Source of the DNA: Streptomyces sp. NBC_00582
Lineage (GTDB): Bacteria; Actinomycetota; Actinomycetes; Streptomycetales; Streptomycetaceae
Length of the DNA stretch: 64,000 bases
Reading direction: 5' to 3'
Assembly (NCBI RefSeq): GCF_036345155.1
Contig: NZ_CP107773.1
Span: 124,001 to 188,000 of the forward strand
Made by a program: the position numbers and the translations under genes. Of the stretch, positions 44,056-53,150 are shown piece by piece (positions within the stretch are counted from its first letter, which is position 1; each line of letters opens with the position of its first letter). Below the pieces are notes generated by a model. It was not told the origin of the DNA, did no database searches, and saw only the letters and a program-made list of their open reading frames with translations.

Positions 44056-45135
44056 TCACCCCGAGTTGAGCAGGCTGCGGGCCTGTTGACCGCTGTTCCA
44101 CGCGAGGCGGAGGCCGAAGGCGCGAAGGATGTTGATCGCCATCATGGCGTCGGATACTGCGGCCAACGACTCGGTGCCGGAGCCGATACGGCGCATCACG
44201 TCCACCCGCCATCCGTACGGCAACCGCGTGAGCCGTTCGGCGACGCGGGCCCCTCGCACCCGGTCCTCCTTGTGGTCCCAGGGCGCCGCCCAACTGTCCG
44301 AGGCAAGTGGTGGCTCCTGGCCGTCGGCGGCCTGTCGGCAGGCATCGTCCAGCGCCTCGGCAAGCGGGGTTCGAGGCGTGGAGGCATGCGGTGACCAGCT
44401 CTTTGGCGAGCGTTGGTTGCCCAGCACCACGGCCTGCCACTCAGGCGTGAGACTGTCCAGGATCTTCAACTGGGACGTCGCGCTCTCTCCGCGGGGGAGG
44501 CGCCCGGTGTCCGACCGCTGCCACAGAAACGTCACCTCGACGGCTTCCCGCGCGAACTCCGCTACGGCGTGCGGATCCCGCGCCCCTACCGAGCCCGTGC
44601 GGCTCACCAGCCGGTGCACGGCGGCCTGGTCGCAGTCCGGCATGGACACCCATAGGCGGCGGGCACGCAGTTCGTCCCACGCCAACAGCGCCGCGTCGTG
44701 GGCGGCCGTATGCACGGTGTGTGCCTCGTACCGGTCGAACGTGGCCAGGATCGCTAGGGCGGCGTCGATGCGCTCGACGCGATCGGGGTCCGCCCGCAGG
44801 GCCTGGTCGAGGAGGTGCGAACAGACGCCGGGGTGGCCGGCGAACAGGGCACACGCCTCCGCGGAGCCTGTTCCGGGCTGCGGACAGTCCTTGCGGGTGA
44901 GGCAGCGAGGCGCTTCCCCGTCCAGCCACGTTGCCCACACAGCTCCGCCGTGCGGCTCGGCGAGCTCCCGCGCAATACCCCAGTGCCGGTCGTCGTCATG
45001 TTCTGCGACCTCGCACAGCAGGGAGCCGCGGACCATCCCGCCGACACCGCGGCCTTCGGCGTAGGCGTGGACCATGAGGTCCTTGGCGAGGGGGATCCGC
45101 GCACCGCAGATACGCGGACGTGTCAGGGTCGACAC
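44056..45135 (-). CDS. Unknown protein
   Basis: 359 residues from GTG 45135 (GGAAGGA about eight bases upstream). Not recognised. It is soluble, with Cys pairs in CLTRKDC and CALFAGHPGVC and a helical C-terminal half. A 144-bp gap follows before the small protein and STAND genes on the same strand, so it may be the first gene of that unit or stand alone. No nuclease, kinase or transposase motif is visible. Confidence 0.6.
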   Translation of the reverse strand: MSTLTRPRICGARIPLAKDLMVHAYAEGRGVGGMVRGSLLCEVAEHDDDRHWGIARELAEPHGGAVWATWLDGEAPRCLTRKDCPQPGTGSAEACALFAGHPGVCSHLLDQALRADPDRVERIDAALAILATFDRYEAHTVHTAAHDAALLAWDELRARRLWVSMPDCDQAAVHRLVSRTGSVGARDPHAVAEFAREAVEVTFLWQRSDTGRLPRGESATSQLKILDSLTPEWQAVVLGNQRSPKSWSPHASTPRTPLAEALDDACRQAADGQEPPLASDSWAAPWDHKEDRVRGARVAERLTRLPYGWRVDVMRRIGSGTESLAAVSDAMMAINILRAFGLRLAWNSGQQARSLLNSG

Positions 45136-45444
45136 AGGTCGTTCCTTCCGGTCGAAATGAGGTCCGTGGTGAAGTCGTCCGGCGGCGAAGCCCCGGGCAG
45201 CACTGAGGGCAGGGGGCAACCGGCCCGCACGCCGAGGAGTTGACTCACGCCGCACTTCCATCGGCCGTCCTGATATTCGTTGAAATCCTGTGCTCGGCAG
45301 ACGAGTGCTCCCGACAGGGTGGAAAGCGGCGAACGTGCCGCCGTGACGCTTCTGTTCGAGCAGACGCAGCCAGGTGAGCAGCGCCGGACGCAAAGGGAGG
45401 GCGGCCAGGTACAAGAGGTCAAATGCCGTCGTCACTGCATGCCC
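45136..45444. other. Gap upstream of the unknown gene, possible gene remnant
   Basis: The 309-bp stretch stays open in the frame of the following gene back to 45435 (TAFDLLYLAALPLRPALLTW at its start). Codon use is mixed and no ribosome-binding site precedes that ATG. I treat it as a promoter region or remnant. Confidence 0.3.
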
Positions 45445-45759
45445 TCACGAAGCGATGTCCTGGCTACGCCGCACGCCGCCCCGCCCACGCAGTGGAACGC
45501 CACAGCGCTTGAGGAGACCGTGGATTGCTCCGTAGGAGCGGGTCGTCGCCGCGCAGATGTCTTTGATCGCGGCCTTGCGTTCCTTGTAAGCCGCGATGAC
45601 CTTCGTCTCGAACTCCTGAGCACCCTGACCCACCAGGCGGCGATGCTTCGGGACGACGGGGAGGTCGAGTGGGGGATCGAACCGGGCCAGGCGAGCAGCT
45701 CCAGCTGAAGTCGGTGTGGTCGGTGGCCTAGAGGGTCCACTGGTGGGTGTGCACGACAT
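45445..45759 (-). CDS. Small helix-turn-helix protein
   Basis: 104 residues from ATG 45759 with GGAGG eight bases upstream. The C-terminal 70 residues (DLPVVPKHRRLVGQG, then SYGAIHGLLKRCGVPLRGRGG) match a small HTH family common in Streptomyces. DICAATTRSYGAIHGLLKR is the likely recognition region. The first 30 residues are low-complexity. It is probably a DNA-binding regulator with an unknown target. Confidence 0.7.
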   Translation of the reverse strand: MSCTPTSGPSRPPTTPTSAGAARLARFDPPLDLPVVPKHRRLVGQGAQEFETKVIAAYKERKAAIKDICAATTRSYGAIHGLLKRCGVPLRGRGGVRRSQDIAS

Positions 45760-45848
45760 GGGAGAACCTCCAGGCGCTGCTGTCGGCTGGGGGCCGGACC
45801 GCCGCGAGCGAACGCCGCTTGGAACAGTCACGGTGCCGGTCCATGTGC

Positions 45849-46541
45849 TCATTGCCCCTGCCTCTCGGCCGTGTTCGCGACGGCGCGCTGGTGCGGGACG
45901 GTGCAGCAGATCAGTGGTTTCAGGTGCTGGGCTTGCGCCGGGAGTTGCAAGAGGGCCAGCGGCCGCCCGCCCTTCTCCTTCGTGGGACGCACGAACTGCC
46001 AGCCGCACACGTTCATGAGGTGGTCGAGCAGGGGCACGCGCATGATGCCGTCGCGGGAGGGTGCGCCGGACGGCACCTCGCAGCGCACCCACGTCAGCCC
46101 GAGGCGGTCGGCGAAGTCCATCGCCCACAGCGTCATCAGCCTGCCGACCAGATCGGTTCTGCGGTCGGGTGCCGTGAAGGCGAGAGACACCAGCAGACTG
46201 GGCTCGTGGATTTCGGCATCCCAGTACGAGAGTGCCGGCTGGCGGTTCAACTGCAGACACCCGACAGGAAGGCCGTCCTCAAACAAGGCAACCGAGTCCG
46301 CCCCCGGCTCCCGGAACAAGACGGCCGGGTCGCCCGGGTAGGGCGGAGTGAGCCACCGGTCGTTGAGCCACCTGGTGCGCTGCTCGACGAGCTCGGCAAC
46401 CGCGTCACGGTCTTGCTCCGTCAGCAGCGGACGCATCTCATACGGCGGATGAGGCGCGTCGGCTGCTCCTCCAGTTAATACCGGGTCGACGAGGGCTTGG
46501 GTGGTCGGCTGGTGCTCTGCATGTGTTCGAGTTCCGGTCAC
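45849..46541 (-). CDS. GNAT-family N-acetyltransferase
   Basis: 230 residues from ATG 46541. LFEDGLPVGCLQLN, SLAFTAPDRRTDLVGRLMTLWAMDFADRLG and the final CGWQFVRPTKEKGG fit the GNAT fold: acetyl-CoA loop in RTDLVGRLM and the CGW...hallmark near the end. It overlaps the LuxR-like gene (ATGA 46538-46541), so the two are coupled. The acceptor substrate is unknown. Confidence 0.72.
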   Translation of the reverse strand: MTGTRTHAEHQPTTQALVDPVLTGGAADAPHPPYEMRPLLTEQDRDAVAELVEQRTRWLNDRWLTPPYPGDPAVLFREPGADSVALFEDGLPVGCLQLNRQPALSYWDAEIHEPSLLVSLAFTAPDRRTDLVGRLMTLWAMDFADRLGLTWVRCEVPSGAPSRDGIMRVPLLDHLMNVCGWQFVRPTKEKGGRPLALLQLPAQAQHLKPLICCTVPHQRAVANTAERQGQ

Positions 46542-47053
46542 CGGGCCGCTCCATCGGTCTCGCTCGGGGCGTCGTCGCTGCTGACTGATTCGCTGCCGCG
46601 CGCACCGAGAAGACCCCAGGCGTGCCCCAGGCCGACCAAGTGGGTGTCGTTGTCAGCCCCGGCCTTGGCGACCAGGGCTTTGATCCACGGTCGGACCTCG
46701 GCCTCAGCAACTCGTGCCGCCCGGGCGATCTCGTACGTTTCCGGGTGCTCAGCGAGGGCTCGTAGAAGCCGCCGCTCGCCGAGGGTGAATTCTGGGATAC
46801 GGGCGGGTGCCGGGGGCGGGGCGACCTGCCCACTGGCCAACACAGCATGCGCGCGAGCGGGCCTGCCGGTTCTGCTGGTGATCTGGAACTTCCGGCCGAT
46901 GCTGCCGAGGTGGCCGGCGTATGTGCTGCTGCTCATTCCCAGGTCCCGGGCGCCCTGGATATTGGAAGCACCGGTAACGAGGACTTCGGCTACCCGCTTC
47001 TCGGCGGGGGTGAGCTGGGTGAGCTCGGCAGCGGTCGGGATTTTGACGGGCAT
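46538..47053 (-). CDS. LuxR-type double HTH regulator
   Basis: 171 residues from ATG 47053 (GGAAG upstream). The first HTH (LTPAEKRVAEVLVTGASNIQ, residues about 13-60) is LuxR/GerE-like. A second, weaker HTH-like region (FTLGERRLLRALAEHPETYE) follows at about 90-140. No receiver domain is present. It probably regulates itself and the coupled GNAT gene. Two tandem HTHs resemble other small Streptomyces regulators. Confidence 0.72.
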   Translation of the reverse strand: MPVKIPTAAELTQLTPAEKRVAEVLVTGASNIQGARDLGMSSSTYAGHLGSIGRKFQITSRTGRPARAHAVLASGQVAPPPAPARIPEFTLGERRLLRALAEHPETYEIARAARVAEAEVRPWIKALVAKAGADNDTHLVGLGHAWGLLGARGSESVSSDDAPSETDGAAR

Positions 47054-47281
47054 GGGGCACTTCCGGTCGTGGGCTGAGTGAGTGGTTTCGCGGCAGGGCC
47101 GAGGATGACGGGGAACCGCTCGTGGCAGTCGGAGATGAGCTGGGCAGAGGCGAAGCTGCGCACGTGGTGACCTGACGCGCCATGCGGTCAAGCCGGCGCG
47201 AGTCGAGGCCGATGGACGTCTGGGCGTGTGATCTGCGAGGAAAGGCGAAGCGAATGTGACCGTCTTGAGTGCGGCGGTGAA

Positions 47282-47323
47282 GCCACTGGTGGAACGCCAA
47301 CATTGGGGTTTTCCACCAGTGGC
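47282..47323 (-). terminator. Strong hairpin terminator of the conservon-P450 operon
   Basis: GCCACTGGTGGAA (47282-47294) pairs perfectly with TTCCACCAGTGGC (47311-47323) around a 16-base loop that itself contains a CCAA/TTGG pairing. It lies 22 bp beyond the stop of the last P450 gene, reading leftward, and should end the eleven-gene transcript. Confidence 0.8.
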
Positions 47324-47344
47324 ATCCGTGTTGCACCCGCTCTG

Positions 47345-48574
47345 CTACGCGGCGGCGCCCAATGTGACGGGCAGTTCGGTGACGTCGGTGCCGATGAAGG
47401 AACGCTGCGGCTCCAGGTCTTCGGCGGCGCCGGCGAGAGCGAGCTGGGGGAAGCGCGCGAACAGCGCGGGCAGAGCGATCTCGGCTTCGAGTCTGGCCAA
47501 CGGGGCGCCGAGGCAGTAGTGAATGCCGTGGCCGAAGGCGAGGTGCTGTTTGTCGGCGCGGTCGATGTCGAAGGCGGCAGGGTCGCTGTGGATGCCCGGG
47601 TCGCGGCCGTGTGCGCCGAATCCGATGAGGATGGCTTCGCCGGCCCGAATGGTGACGCCCTCCCCGAGGTCGATGTCCTTGGTGGCGTACCGCAGGGGCA
47701 TGTGCATGATCGGCGGGTGGAGTCGCAGCGTCTCCTCGATCACGTCGCTCCAGCGGGCCGGGGCGGCGAGCACCGCGGCGAGCTGGTCAGGATGGGTGAG
47801 GAGTTCGCGGACGGCGGCTCCGATGAGGGCGACGGCGGTTTCGCTGCCGGCCCCGATCATCAGGATCAGGGTAGAGACCAGCTCCGTCTCGCTGAGCCGA
47901 TCTCCGTCTTCCTCGTGAGCGGCCAGGAGCAGGCTCGTCATGTCTTCGCCCGGAGTCCGGCGCTTGCCCTCGATGAGCGTCTGCATCGCGCCGTACAGGT
48001 CGCGGCTGATGGCCTCGGACTGTTCCGCGGTGACGTCGGTGGTGAGAACGGCGTCGATGACGCGGAGCATCTCGGCCCGCTGGGCGGAAGGGACGCCGAA
48101 CAGGTCGCAGATGAGCTGGGTGGGCACCCGGTATGCGAACTCAGAGCGCAGGTCTACGCGTTCGGTGCTGTCTCGGCCGTTCAGGCCGTCCAGGAGATCG
48201 GTGACGATGGCCTGGACGACGGGTCGCATGGCTTCGATCCGGCGTGGGGTGAAGGCCCTGCCGACCAGTTGCTTCAGCCGCTTGTGGTCGTCACCGTCGG
48301 AGGTGAACATGCTGATCACGTCGACCCACGAGTACAGCCACGGTATGGCGCCGGGCTTGTACGCGGGCCACGACTTTCGGGCGTCCTTGGATACGTCAGG
48401 GTGGGTGAGGAGGCGCTTGGCAACGTCACCGCGGGTGACCGACCAGGCGATGACGTCCTCGGGCATGCTCACTTTGACGGCGGGTCCGGCGGCGCGGAGT
48501 TCGTCGGCCTGCTCGTACAGTCGCTGGCCGCCGCTGCTGTCGAGCGTCACGGTTTGGGTAGGGGTGCTGGTCAC
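47345..48574 (-). CDS. Cytochrome P450, CYP154-like
   Basis: 409 residues from GTG 48574 (GGAGG upstream, GTGA overlap). The heme-binding motif is AFGHGIHYCLGAPLARLE, the I-helix AGSET carries the oxygen-activation Thr, and ExxR is EETLR. These are all complete, unlike in the neighbouring P450. In S. coelicolor, CYP154-CYP157 pairs sit in conservons, as I recall. The substrate is unknown. It ends the operon, followed by a strong hairpin. Confidence 0.92.
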   Translation of the reverse strand: MTSTPTQTVTLDSSGGQRLYEQADELRAAGPAVKVSMPEDVIAWSVTRGDVAKRLLTHPDVSKDARKSWPAYKPGAIPWLYSWVDVISMFTSDGDDHKRLKQLVGRAFTPRRIEAMRPVVQAIVTDLLDGLNGRDSTERVDLRSEFAYRVPTQLICDLFGVPSAQRAEMLRVIDAVLTTDVTAEQSEAISRDLYGAMQTLIEGKRRTPGEDMTSLLLAAHEEDGDRLSETELVSTLILMIGAGSETAVALIGAAVRELLTHPDQLAAVLAAPARWSDVIEETLRLHPPIMHMPLRYATKDIDLGEGVTIRAGEAILIGFGAHGRDPGIHSDPAAFDIDRADKQHLAFGHGIHYCLGAPLARLEAEIALPALFARFPQLALAGAAEDLEPQRSFIGTDVTELPVTLGAAA

Positions 48575-49824
48575 GCGGTACCTCCGGTGAGGACGGCAGC
48601 GGCGGGGATGCGCGCTGCGGACTTGGGACGGAACGTCACAGGCATCGCCTGGGGGCTCTGGTGGAAAGGGCCGTGGCGCAGGAGGATCTCCTCGTCCGGC
48701 ACCGCCAGTTCCATGTCCCACAGCTGATCGAGCACGGTCTCGATGCCGGTCTGCGCGATCGTGGTGGCCTGCGTGATCGCGGGACAGCGGTGTGGCCCGG
48801 CCGACCAGGCGAGGTGGCTGCGGTTGTCGAACCCCAGATCCGCCGGCAGCGAAGGGTCGGTGTTCACAGCGGCATGAGAGATCAGCACGGGCACGCCTGC
48901 CGGGATGTGCACTCCGTAGAGCTGGGTGTCGTGGCGGGCGTAGTGCACGGAGAAGTTCGCCATCGGAGAGCGTTGCCACAGCGCCTTCTCCAGGGCCCGG
49001 CGCACGGTGAGAGTCCCCGCAGCAAGGTTCCCGGCGTAGGCGTCGTCGCGGAGGAGCAGGTGCAGGGCCCAGGCCATCCATGCTGCAACGGGGATGATCC
49101 CGGCGCCGACGGCGCAGAACAGCTGGTTCAGGGACTCCTCGTCCGTCAGGCCAGCCGGATGGGTGATCATCCAGGAAGTGAGGTCCTCGCCGGGCTGCTG
49201 ATGGCGGAGTTGGATGAGCTCGTGCAGGAGCATCGCAAAGTCGATCGCGCCTTGGGCTGCTGCGGGGCCGGCGCTGATGAGGTCTTGGCAGGCGCGCACC
49301 ATCCGGGCGGACATCTCCGTCGGGCAGCCCAGAAGTTCTGCAAAAACGAGCAGCGGCAAGGTGTCGGCGAAGTCGGTCATCAGGTCCGCGCGGCCTCGGG
49401 CGATCACGCGGGCTATCAGCGTCAAGGCACTGCGCTGGGTGATCTCGCGGAGTTGGTGCGGACTGATGCGGGCGATGCAGTCGTCCATCGCCCAGCGCAG
49501 ACGGGCGTGGTCCTGGTCGTCGGTGTAGAGCACTGAATTCCGGAACGCCATCATGCCCAGCACCGGGCTGTCCTCGGGCACGTAGCCGTTGGCCAGGGCT
49601 TGCCAGCGCCGCGAATCCTTGGAGTAGGTAGCCGTGTCGTTGAGGAGGGTCACGGCGGCGCGGTGCTGAGTGACGACGAGGGCGTGCACGTTGGGAGCAA
49701 TCTCCGCCCAGCCGGCCGGTCCCTGGACGCGCAGCTGGTCGTAGACCGCCTGAGATTGGGCGGCGAAGGCGCCGCCGTGGAGCACGGGGCAGCCGTGCGC
49801 GGACAGCGGAGGCGGTGTGGTCAT
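48571..49824 (-). CDS. Cytochrome P450-like protein lacking ExxR, CYP157-like
   Basis: 417 residues from ATG 49824. The heme Cys loop is LAWSAGPHRCPA, with Trp in place of Phe. Where ExxR is expected the sequence is ALEKALW, that is E-x-x-x-W. The CYP157 family is known for replacing ExxR with such a sequence. The I-helix region GAGIIPVAAW lacks the usual acid-Thr pair. It may still bind heme through the Cys, perhaps as partner of the adjacent CYP154-like enzyme. It overlaps CvnD by ATGA. Confidence 0.85.
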   Translation of the reverse strand: MTTPPPLSAHGCPVLHGGAFAAQSQAVYDQLRVQGPAGWAEIAPNVHALVVTQHRAAVTLLNDTATYSKDSRRWQALANGYVPEDSPVLGMMAFRNSVLYTDDQDHARLRWAMDDCIARISPHQLREITQRSALTLIARVIARGRADLMTDFADTLPLLVFAELLGCPTEMSARMVRACQDLISAGPAAAQGAIDFAMLLHELIQLRHQQPGEDLTSWMITHPAGLTDEESLNQLFCAVGAGIIPVAAWMAWALHLLLRDDAYAGNLAAGTLTVRRALEKALWQRSPMANFSVHYARHDTQLYGVHIPAGVPVLISHAAVNTDPSLPADLGFDNRSHLAWSAGPHRCPAITQATTIAQTGIETVLDQLWDMELAVPDEEILLRHGPFHQSPQAMPVTFRPKSAARIPAAAVLTGGTA

Positions 49825-50420
49825 GAGGCGGGCTCCAGGCTGGGGCGGGACAGGAGGTGGGAAACGAGCGCGATAAGAGGAGCTTTCGCGGACTCCCGTT
49901 GGCGCACGTCGCACGCGACGAGGGGAGTCGCTGGGTGCAGGTCCAGCGCCTTGCGCAGCTCTGCCTCGCCGTAGCGCGGGGAGTTGGCGAAGCGGTTGAC
50001 CGCGATGACGTAGGGGAGGCCCGCTTCCTCCATGCGCTCCATTGCGTCCCAGGAGTCCGTGACGCGCGCGGTGTCGACCAGTACCACGCCCCCGAGGGCG
50101 CCTTCCATCAGGTCCTCGATCATGCCCGCGAACCGGGGTTGTCCCGGTGCACCGAACAGGTAGAGCACGATGTCCTCGGTCAGGGTGATGCGGCCGAAAT
50201 CCAACGCGACCGTGGTGGTGTCCTTGTGCTTGAGGTCGCGCAGGTCGTCGACGACTTCGCCGGCCTGCGTCATTCGCTCCTCGGTGGACGCCGGTTTGAT
50301 CTCGGACACGGCGCCGACGAACGTGGTCTTTCCGATGCCGAACGGGCCGAGCGTGATGACCTTCACCGAGGTCTGGACACCGGGTGCGAGGTAGCGGCCA
50401 TTAAAGCTTGTGGAGTCCAT
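49821..50420 (-). CDS. cvnD: CvnD-like small GTPase
   Basis: 199 residues from ATG 50420. The Walker A motif is GPFGIGKTT, LFGAPGQPRF corresponds to the switch II/G3 region, and AVNRF is in the NKxD position. These features match the MglA-like GTP-binding proteins of conservons. In S. coelicolor, CvnD works with CvnA, B and C in G-protein-like signalling at the membrane. It overlaps CvnC by 20 bases. Confidence 0.9.
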   Translation of the reverse strand: MDSTSFNGRYLAPGVQTSVKVITLGPFGIGKTTFVGAVSEIKPASTEERMTQAGEVVDDLRDLKHKDTTTVALDFGRITLTEDIVLYLFGAPGQPRFAGMIEDLMEGALGGVVLVDTARVTDSWDAMERMEEAGLPYVIAVNRFANSPRYGEAELRKALDLHPATPLVACDVRQRESAKAPLIALVSHLLSRPSLEPAS

Positions 50421-50757
50421 CCAAGATCCTCTCCAGCAGCTGTCTGTCGTGCTGCTGAGCGGCGGGCACAGGAGAACGGCTTATGAGGTGGCCGCTGTCG
50501 ACGAGAGAGGCGACCACCACCTTCGTCACGGCGCCCGGCAGTTGTAGGTCAGCGCTGACTTCGGCGAGCGACAGCGCACCGGGCAGGCAGTGCTGCATCA
50601 CCCGGTGGGCGTGGGCATTGAGCCCGTGCAGCGGCTTGTCCCGGTTGGCAATCAGGAGCGTGGCCAGGTCCAGGGTGCGGCGGCTGGGGGTGGCCTGCCC
50701 TCCGGTAGGGGTGTAGGGCCGAACCATCCCAGCCCGCCGCCGGCCCCGGGGCGTCAC
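50401..50757 (-). CDS. cvnC: CvnC-like DUF742 protein
   Basis: 118 residues from the GTG or ATG at 50757. MVRPYTPTGGQ, then LDLATLLIA and VVVASLVDSGHL, are the DUF742 hallmarks: a winged-helix-like protein of unknown biochemical role in every conservon. It lies between CvnB (GTGA/ATGA overlap) and CvnD. Confidence 0.9.
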   Translation of the reverse strand: MTPRGRRRAGMVRPYTPTGGQATPSRRTLDLATLLIANRDKPLHGLNAHAHRVMQHCLPGALSLAEVSADLQLPGAVTKVVVASLVDSGHLISRSPVPAAQQHDRQLLERILDGLHKL

Positions 50758-51185
50758 GATGTTCCATACGCTGTCCGCTCCCGAGCGGACAGCGACGGAC
50801 GCAGGCCCTTGATGGCCTTGATCGTCGCGGCGGAGGCGACGACCGCTTCCTTGCTCGTCATCTCTGCGGCGACCGAAACGGCCACGGCGGTGCGGTGGCC
50901 GGCGCCGAAGACCAGGATGCAGTTACCGGGGAGGTCGATGATGATCTTGTTGGGCGTTGCGCCCTCAGTCTCGGCGAACTCGCTGATTCCGCGGCCGATG
51001 GAGAATGCCCCCGAAGCGTTCGCCGCGGTGCGTTCGGCCACGGCCCTTTCCAGTCCGTCCGAGGCTGCGAGGACCAGGCCCTCGGAACTGAGGAGAACCG
51101 CGTGCAACACGCCTTGCTCCTCCTTGAGGCGGTTGAGGACCCAGGTCATGTCGACGGTGTCGGCGGTGGGCTGGTTCTCAGTCAC
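50754..51185 (-). CDS. cvnB: CvnB-like roadblock/LC7 protein
   Basis: 143 residues. LLSSEGLVLAAS and the alternating alpha/beta pattern of about 130 residues identify a roadblock/LC7 protein, the likely regulator of the CvnD GTPase. It overlaps CvnA by eight bases and CvnC by four. Confidence 0.9.
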   Translation of the reverse strand: MTENQPTADTVDMTWVLNRLKEEQGVLHAVLLSSEGLVLAASDGLERAVAERTAANASGAFSIGRGISEFAETEGATPNKIIIDLPGNCILVFGAGHRTAVAVSVAAEMTSKEAVVASAATIKAIKGLRPSLSARERTAYGTS

Positions 51186-52512
51186 GGGGCTGCTCTCCTT
51201 CGGTTTGATCGTTCTCGCCTTCGCGGATGGCCGCCGTCAGATTGGCGAAGCCCTCCAAGAAGGCGTCGGGGTCTTCCGGCGGCGCCGGTTCGCTCGCGCG
51301 GGGAAGTGCGGTGGAGGCATGTCTGGGCGAACGACGGCGCCGCTGTGGCAGGCCCGGGCTATCGGAGTCGTCCGACGAGTTGCCGAAGCCGTCCGGTGAC
51401 AGCTGTTGCTCAGGTATCAGCGGCTGGCTGACCACCGAGGCTGCCGCGGCCTGGCGTTCGGCTTCGCGTTCTTCGTCCGTTGGGCCGTGGCCAAGGAGGT
51501 CTCGGGGAACGCGAAGGACGGCCCGTACTCCCCCGAAGGGGGATGTGCTGCTGACGTCGGCGTTGAAGCCGTACTCGCTGGCGAGGCGGCCGATCACGGG
51601 GAAGCCGAGGTGCTGAGTGTCCGGCAGGGAGGTGACGTCCAGGACCGTGCGCTGAGTCAGCAGCTGGGCGGCTTCCTGGCGCTGGTAGACGTTCATGTTC
51701 AGGCCGGCGTCGTCGACGACGATGCAGTATCCGGTCTGGATCTGCTGCACCTCCACGGAGACCTTGCCGTCGGAGTACGCGGTCGCGTTGGACAGCAACT
51801 CGGTGAGGGCGACGGTGATCGGCTCGACGACGCGGCCCTCCACCCACACCTCTCCGGTGCCGGGCTCGTACGTGTAGTTCACGCGCAGGAGGGCGTCGAT
51901 GCGCCCCCGGGCGGACTCGACGATCTCGCGGAAGGTGCAGTCGGCGCGCTGCAGTCCAGGCCACGAGCCGGTGAGGATGCGCGTGCGCTGGAGCGTGTGC
52001 AGGGCCCGGGTGACGAGGTGGTCGAGGTCCATCAGGCTCTGGTGGTAGGCCGTGCCCTCGGGGTACCTGTCCATCTCCTCGACAGCCTTCATCTGGCAGC
52101 GGACCAGGTAGGTCTGCGCCTCGTCGATGATGTCCCGCACCGAGGAGCGGGCCGCGAGTCCGATCCGGTCCCGGGTGATGGAAATGGCTTCGTCGCACAG
52201 GCCCAGTACGGCCCGGTGGTAGCCGTCGATGGGCGTGCCGGCAAGGTAGCCCACGCTGAGGCCAGGCACCGTGACGCCGCGTTGGCCGCGGGCTGCCGCG
52301 TTGACCAGCGCGGGCATCCGCGTCTCCGCCAGGTGCTTCGACTCCTCGTGCAGGGCGCTGGTGACCTGCTGAGCGGTGAAGTGTTCGCTCTCCAGCGGGC
52401 CAAGCCTTGAGGCCAGGGCCCGTTTGGCGCGGGTCTGACGGACAAGACCCACGGCCGTAACGGCGAATCCGCCGCCCAGCAGCGTTGCTGTGGTCACCAG
52501 GGGCTCGATCAT
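51178..52512 (-). CDS. cvnA: CvnA-like sensor histidine kinase-type protein
   Basis: 444 residues from ATG 52512. An N-terminal hydrophobic segment (LVTTATLLGGGFAVTAVGLV, about 5-25) anchors the protein in the membrane. A helical region is followed by an HATPase domain with N-box ELLSNATAYS, VVDDAGLNM, GFPVIGRLASEYG and FGGVRAVL (G-boxes). A proline- and acid-rich tail ends the protein. No canonical phospho-acceptor HxxExR is evident. The overlap with 52509-53150 (ATGA) couples it to the preceding gene. Confidence 0.88.
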   Translation of the reverse strand: MIEPLVTTATLLGGGFAVTAVGLVRQTRAKRALASRLGPLESEHFTAQQVTSALHEESKHLAETRMPALVNAAARGQRGVTVPGLSVGYLAGTPIDGYHRAVLGLCDEAISITRDRIGLAARSSVRDIIDEAQTYLVRCQMKAVEEMDRYPEGTAYHQSLMDLDHLVTRALHTLQRTRILTGSWPGLQRADCTFREIVESARGRIDALLRVNYTYEPGTGEVWVEGRVVEPITVALTELLSNATAYSDGKVSVEVQQIQTGYCIVVDDAGLNMNVYQRQEAAQLLTQRTVLDVTSLPDTQHLGFPVIGRLASEYGFNADVSSTSPFGGVRAVLRVPRDLLGHGPTDEEREAERQAAAASVVSQPLIPEQQLSPDGFGNSSDDSDSPGLPQRRRRSPRHASTALPRASEPAPPEDPDAFLEGFANLTAAIREGENDQTEGEQPRD

Positions 52513-53150
52513 GAAGCGTCCTCGAACGAAACGGGAGTCGATGGGCGGGGAGGAAGGCCGCCGGGGTGTGCACCCCGGGCCGCGACCGTCGGGGGGCGGC
52601 TCACGGGCTGGGGAGGCTCACCACGCCCCGGCGGCCGGTCTATGAGGCGGGGAACCCGATCACGCAACGAGGAAGCGATCGAAGTCCCGCGGAGGATGGG
52701 GGAAGCGGATGGCAAGGGCAGGCGAGGAGAGAGGACGTGGGCGGGGTGCTCCGCTTCATCGGGTGACCTGAGTGCCTGAAGCGCGGCGTATAGCGGCAGT
52801 GGCGCGGTGAAGGCACGTAAGCGCTCATTGCCGAACCTGGCCCAGTGCAAGGGCTGGTCAGTGCCTGCGGAGACCAGCGGCAGGCGCAGGACGCCCCTGT
52901 CCAGGTGCTGGACCGGCTGCGGCCAGTTCAAGTCACACCCTGAGCCGGGAGGCAGGATCAGCAGCCAGTCGCCGCTTTGGGCGACGGCTGCGCCCACCGG
53001 ATGCGGCCTGTAGCGGTCAAGGAGTTGGACGAGCCGGACGGCCTGGGCCGCGGGGAGAACAGCGGCCTCGAAGTCGTCACCTAGATGCACTTCCACGGGC
53101 TGGGTCGATCCGTGGACGGCGGGAAACAACTGGGCCAGGGTGGGGGTCAT
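52509..53150 (-). CDS. Unknown protein between GH15 and conservon
   Basis: 213 residues. The first about 130 residues are well ordered (VHLGDDFEAAVLPAAQAVRL, then WPQPVQHLDRGVLRLPLVSA), whereas the rest is proline/arginine-rich and probably disordered. Resemblance to the small prim-pol-like N-terminal domain is possible but weak. It overlaps GH15 and CvnA by four bases each, so it belongs to the transcription unit. Confidence 0.6.
   Translation of the reverse strand: MTPTLAQLFPAVHGSTQPVEVHLGDDFEAAVLPAAQAVRLVQLLDRYRPHPVGAAVAQSGDWLLILPPGSGCDLNWPQPVQHLDRGVLRLPLVSAGTDQPLHWARFGNERLRAFTAPLPLYAALQALRSPDEAEHPAHVLSPRLPLPSASPILRGTSIASSLRDRVPRLIDRPPGRGEPPQPVSRPPTVAARGAHPGGLPPRPSTPVSFEDAS

Noticed and set aside
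45670..45700. tRNA-like T-loop sequence (GGTTCGATCC on the minus strand)
   Set aside because: The T-stem does not pair, no anticodon or acceptor stem surrounds it, and it lies in the coding region of the small HTH gene.
52509..53150. Prim-pol (DNA primase/polymerase) identity
   Set aside because: Only a vague resemblance of the N-terminal part; no catalytic DxD or zinc motif could be seen.
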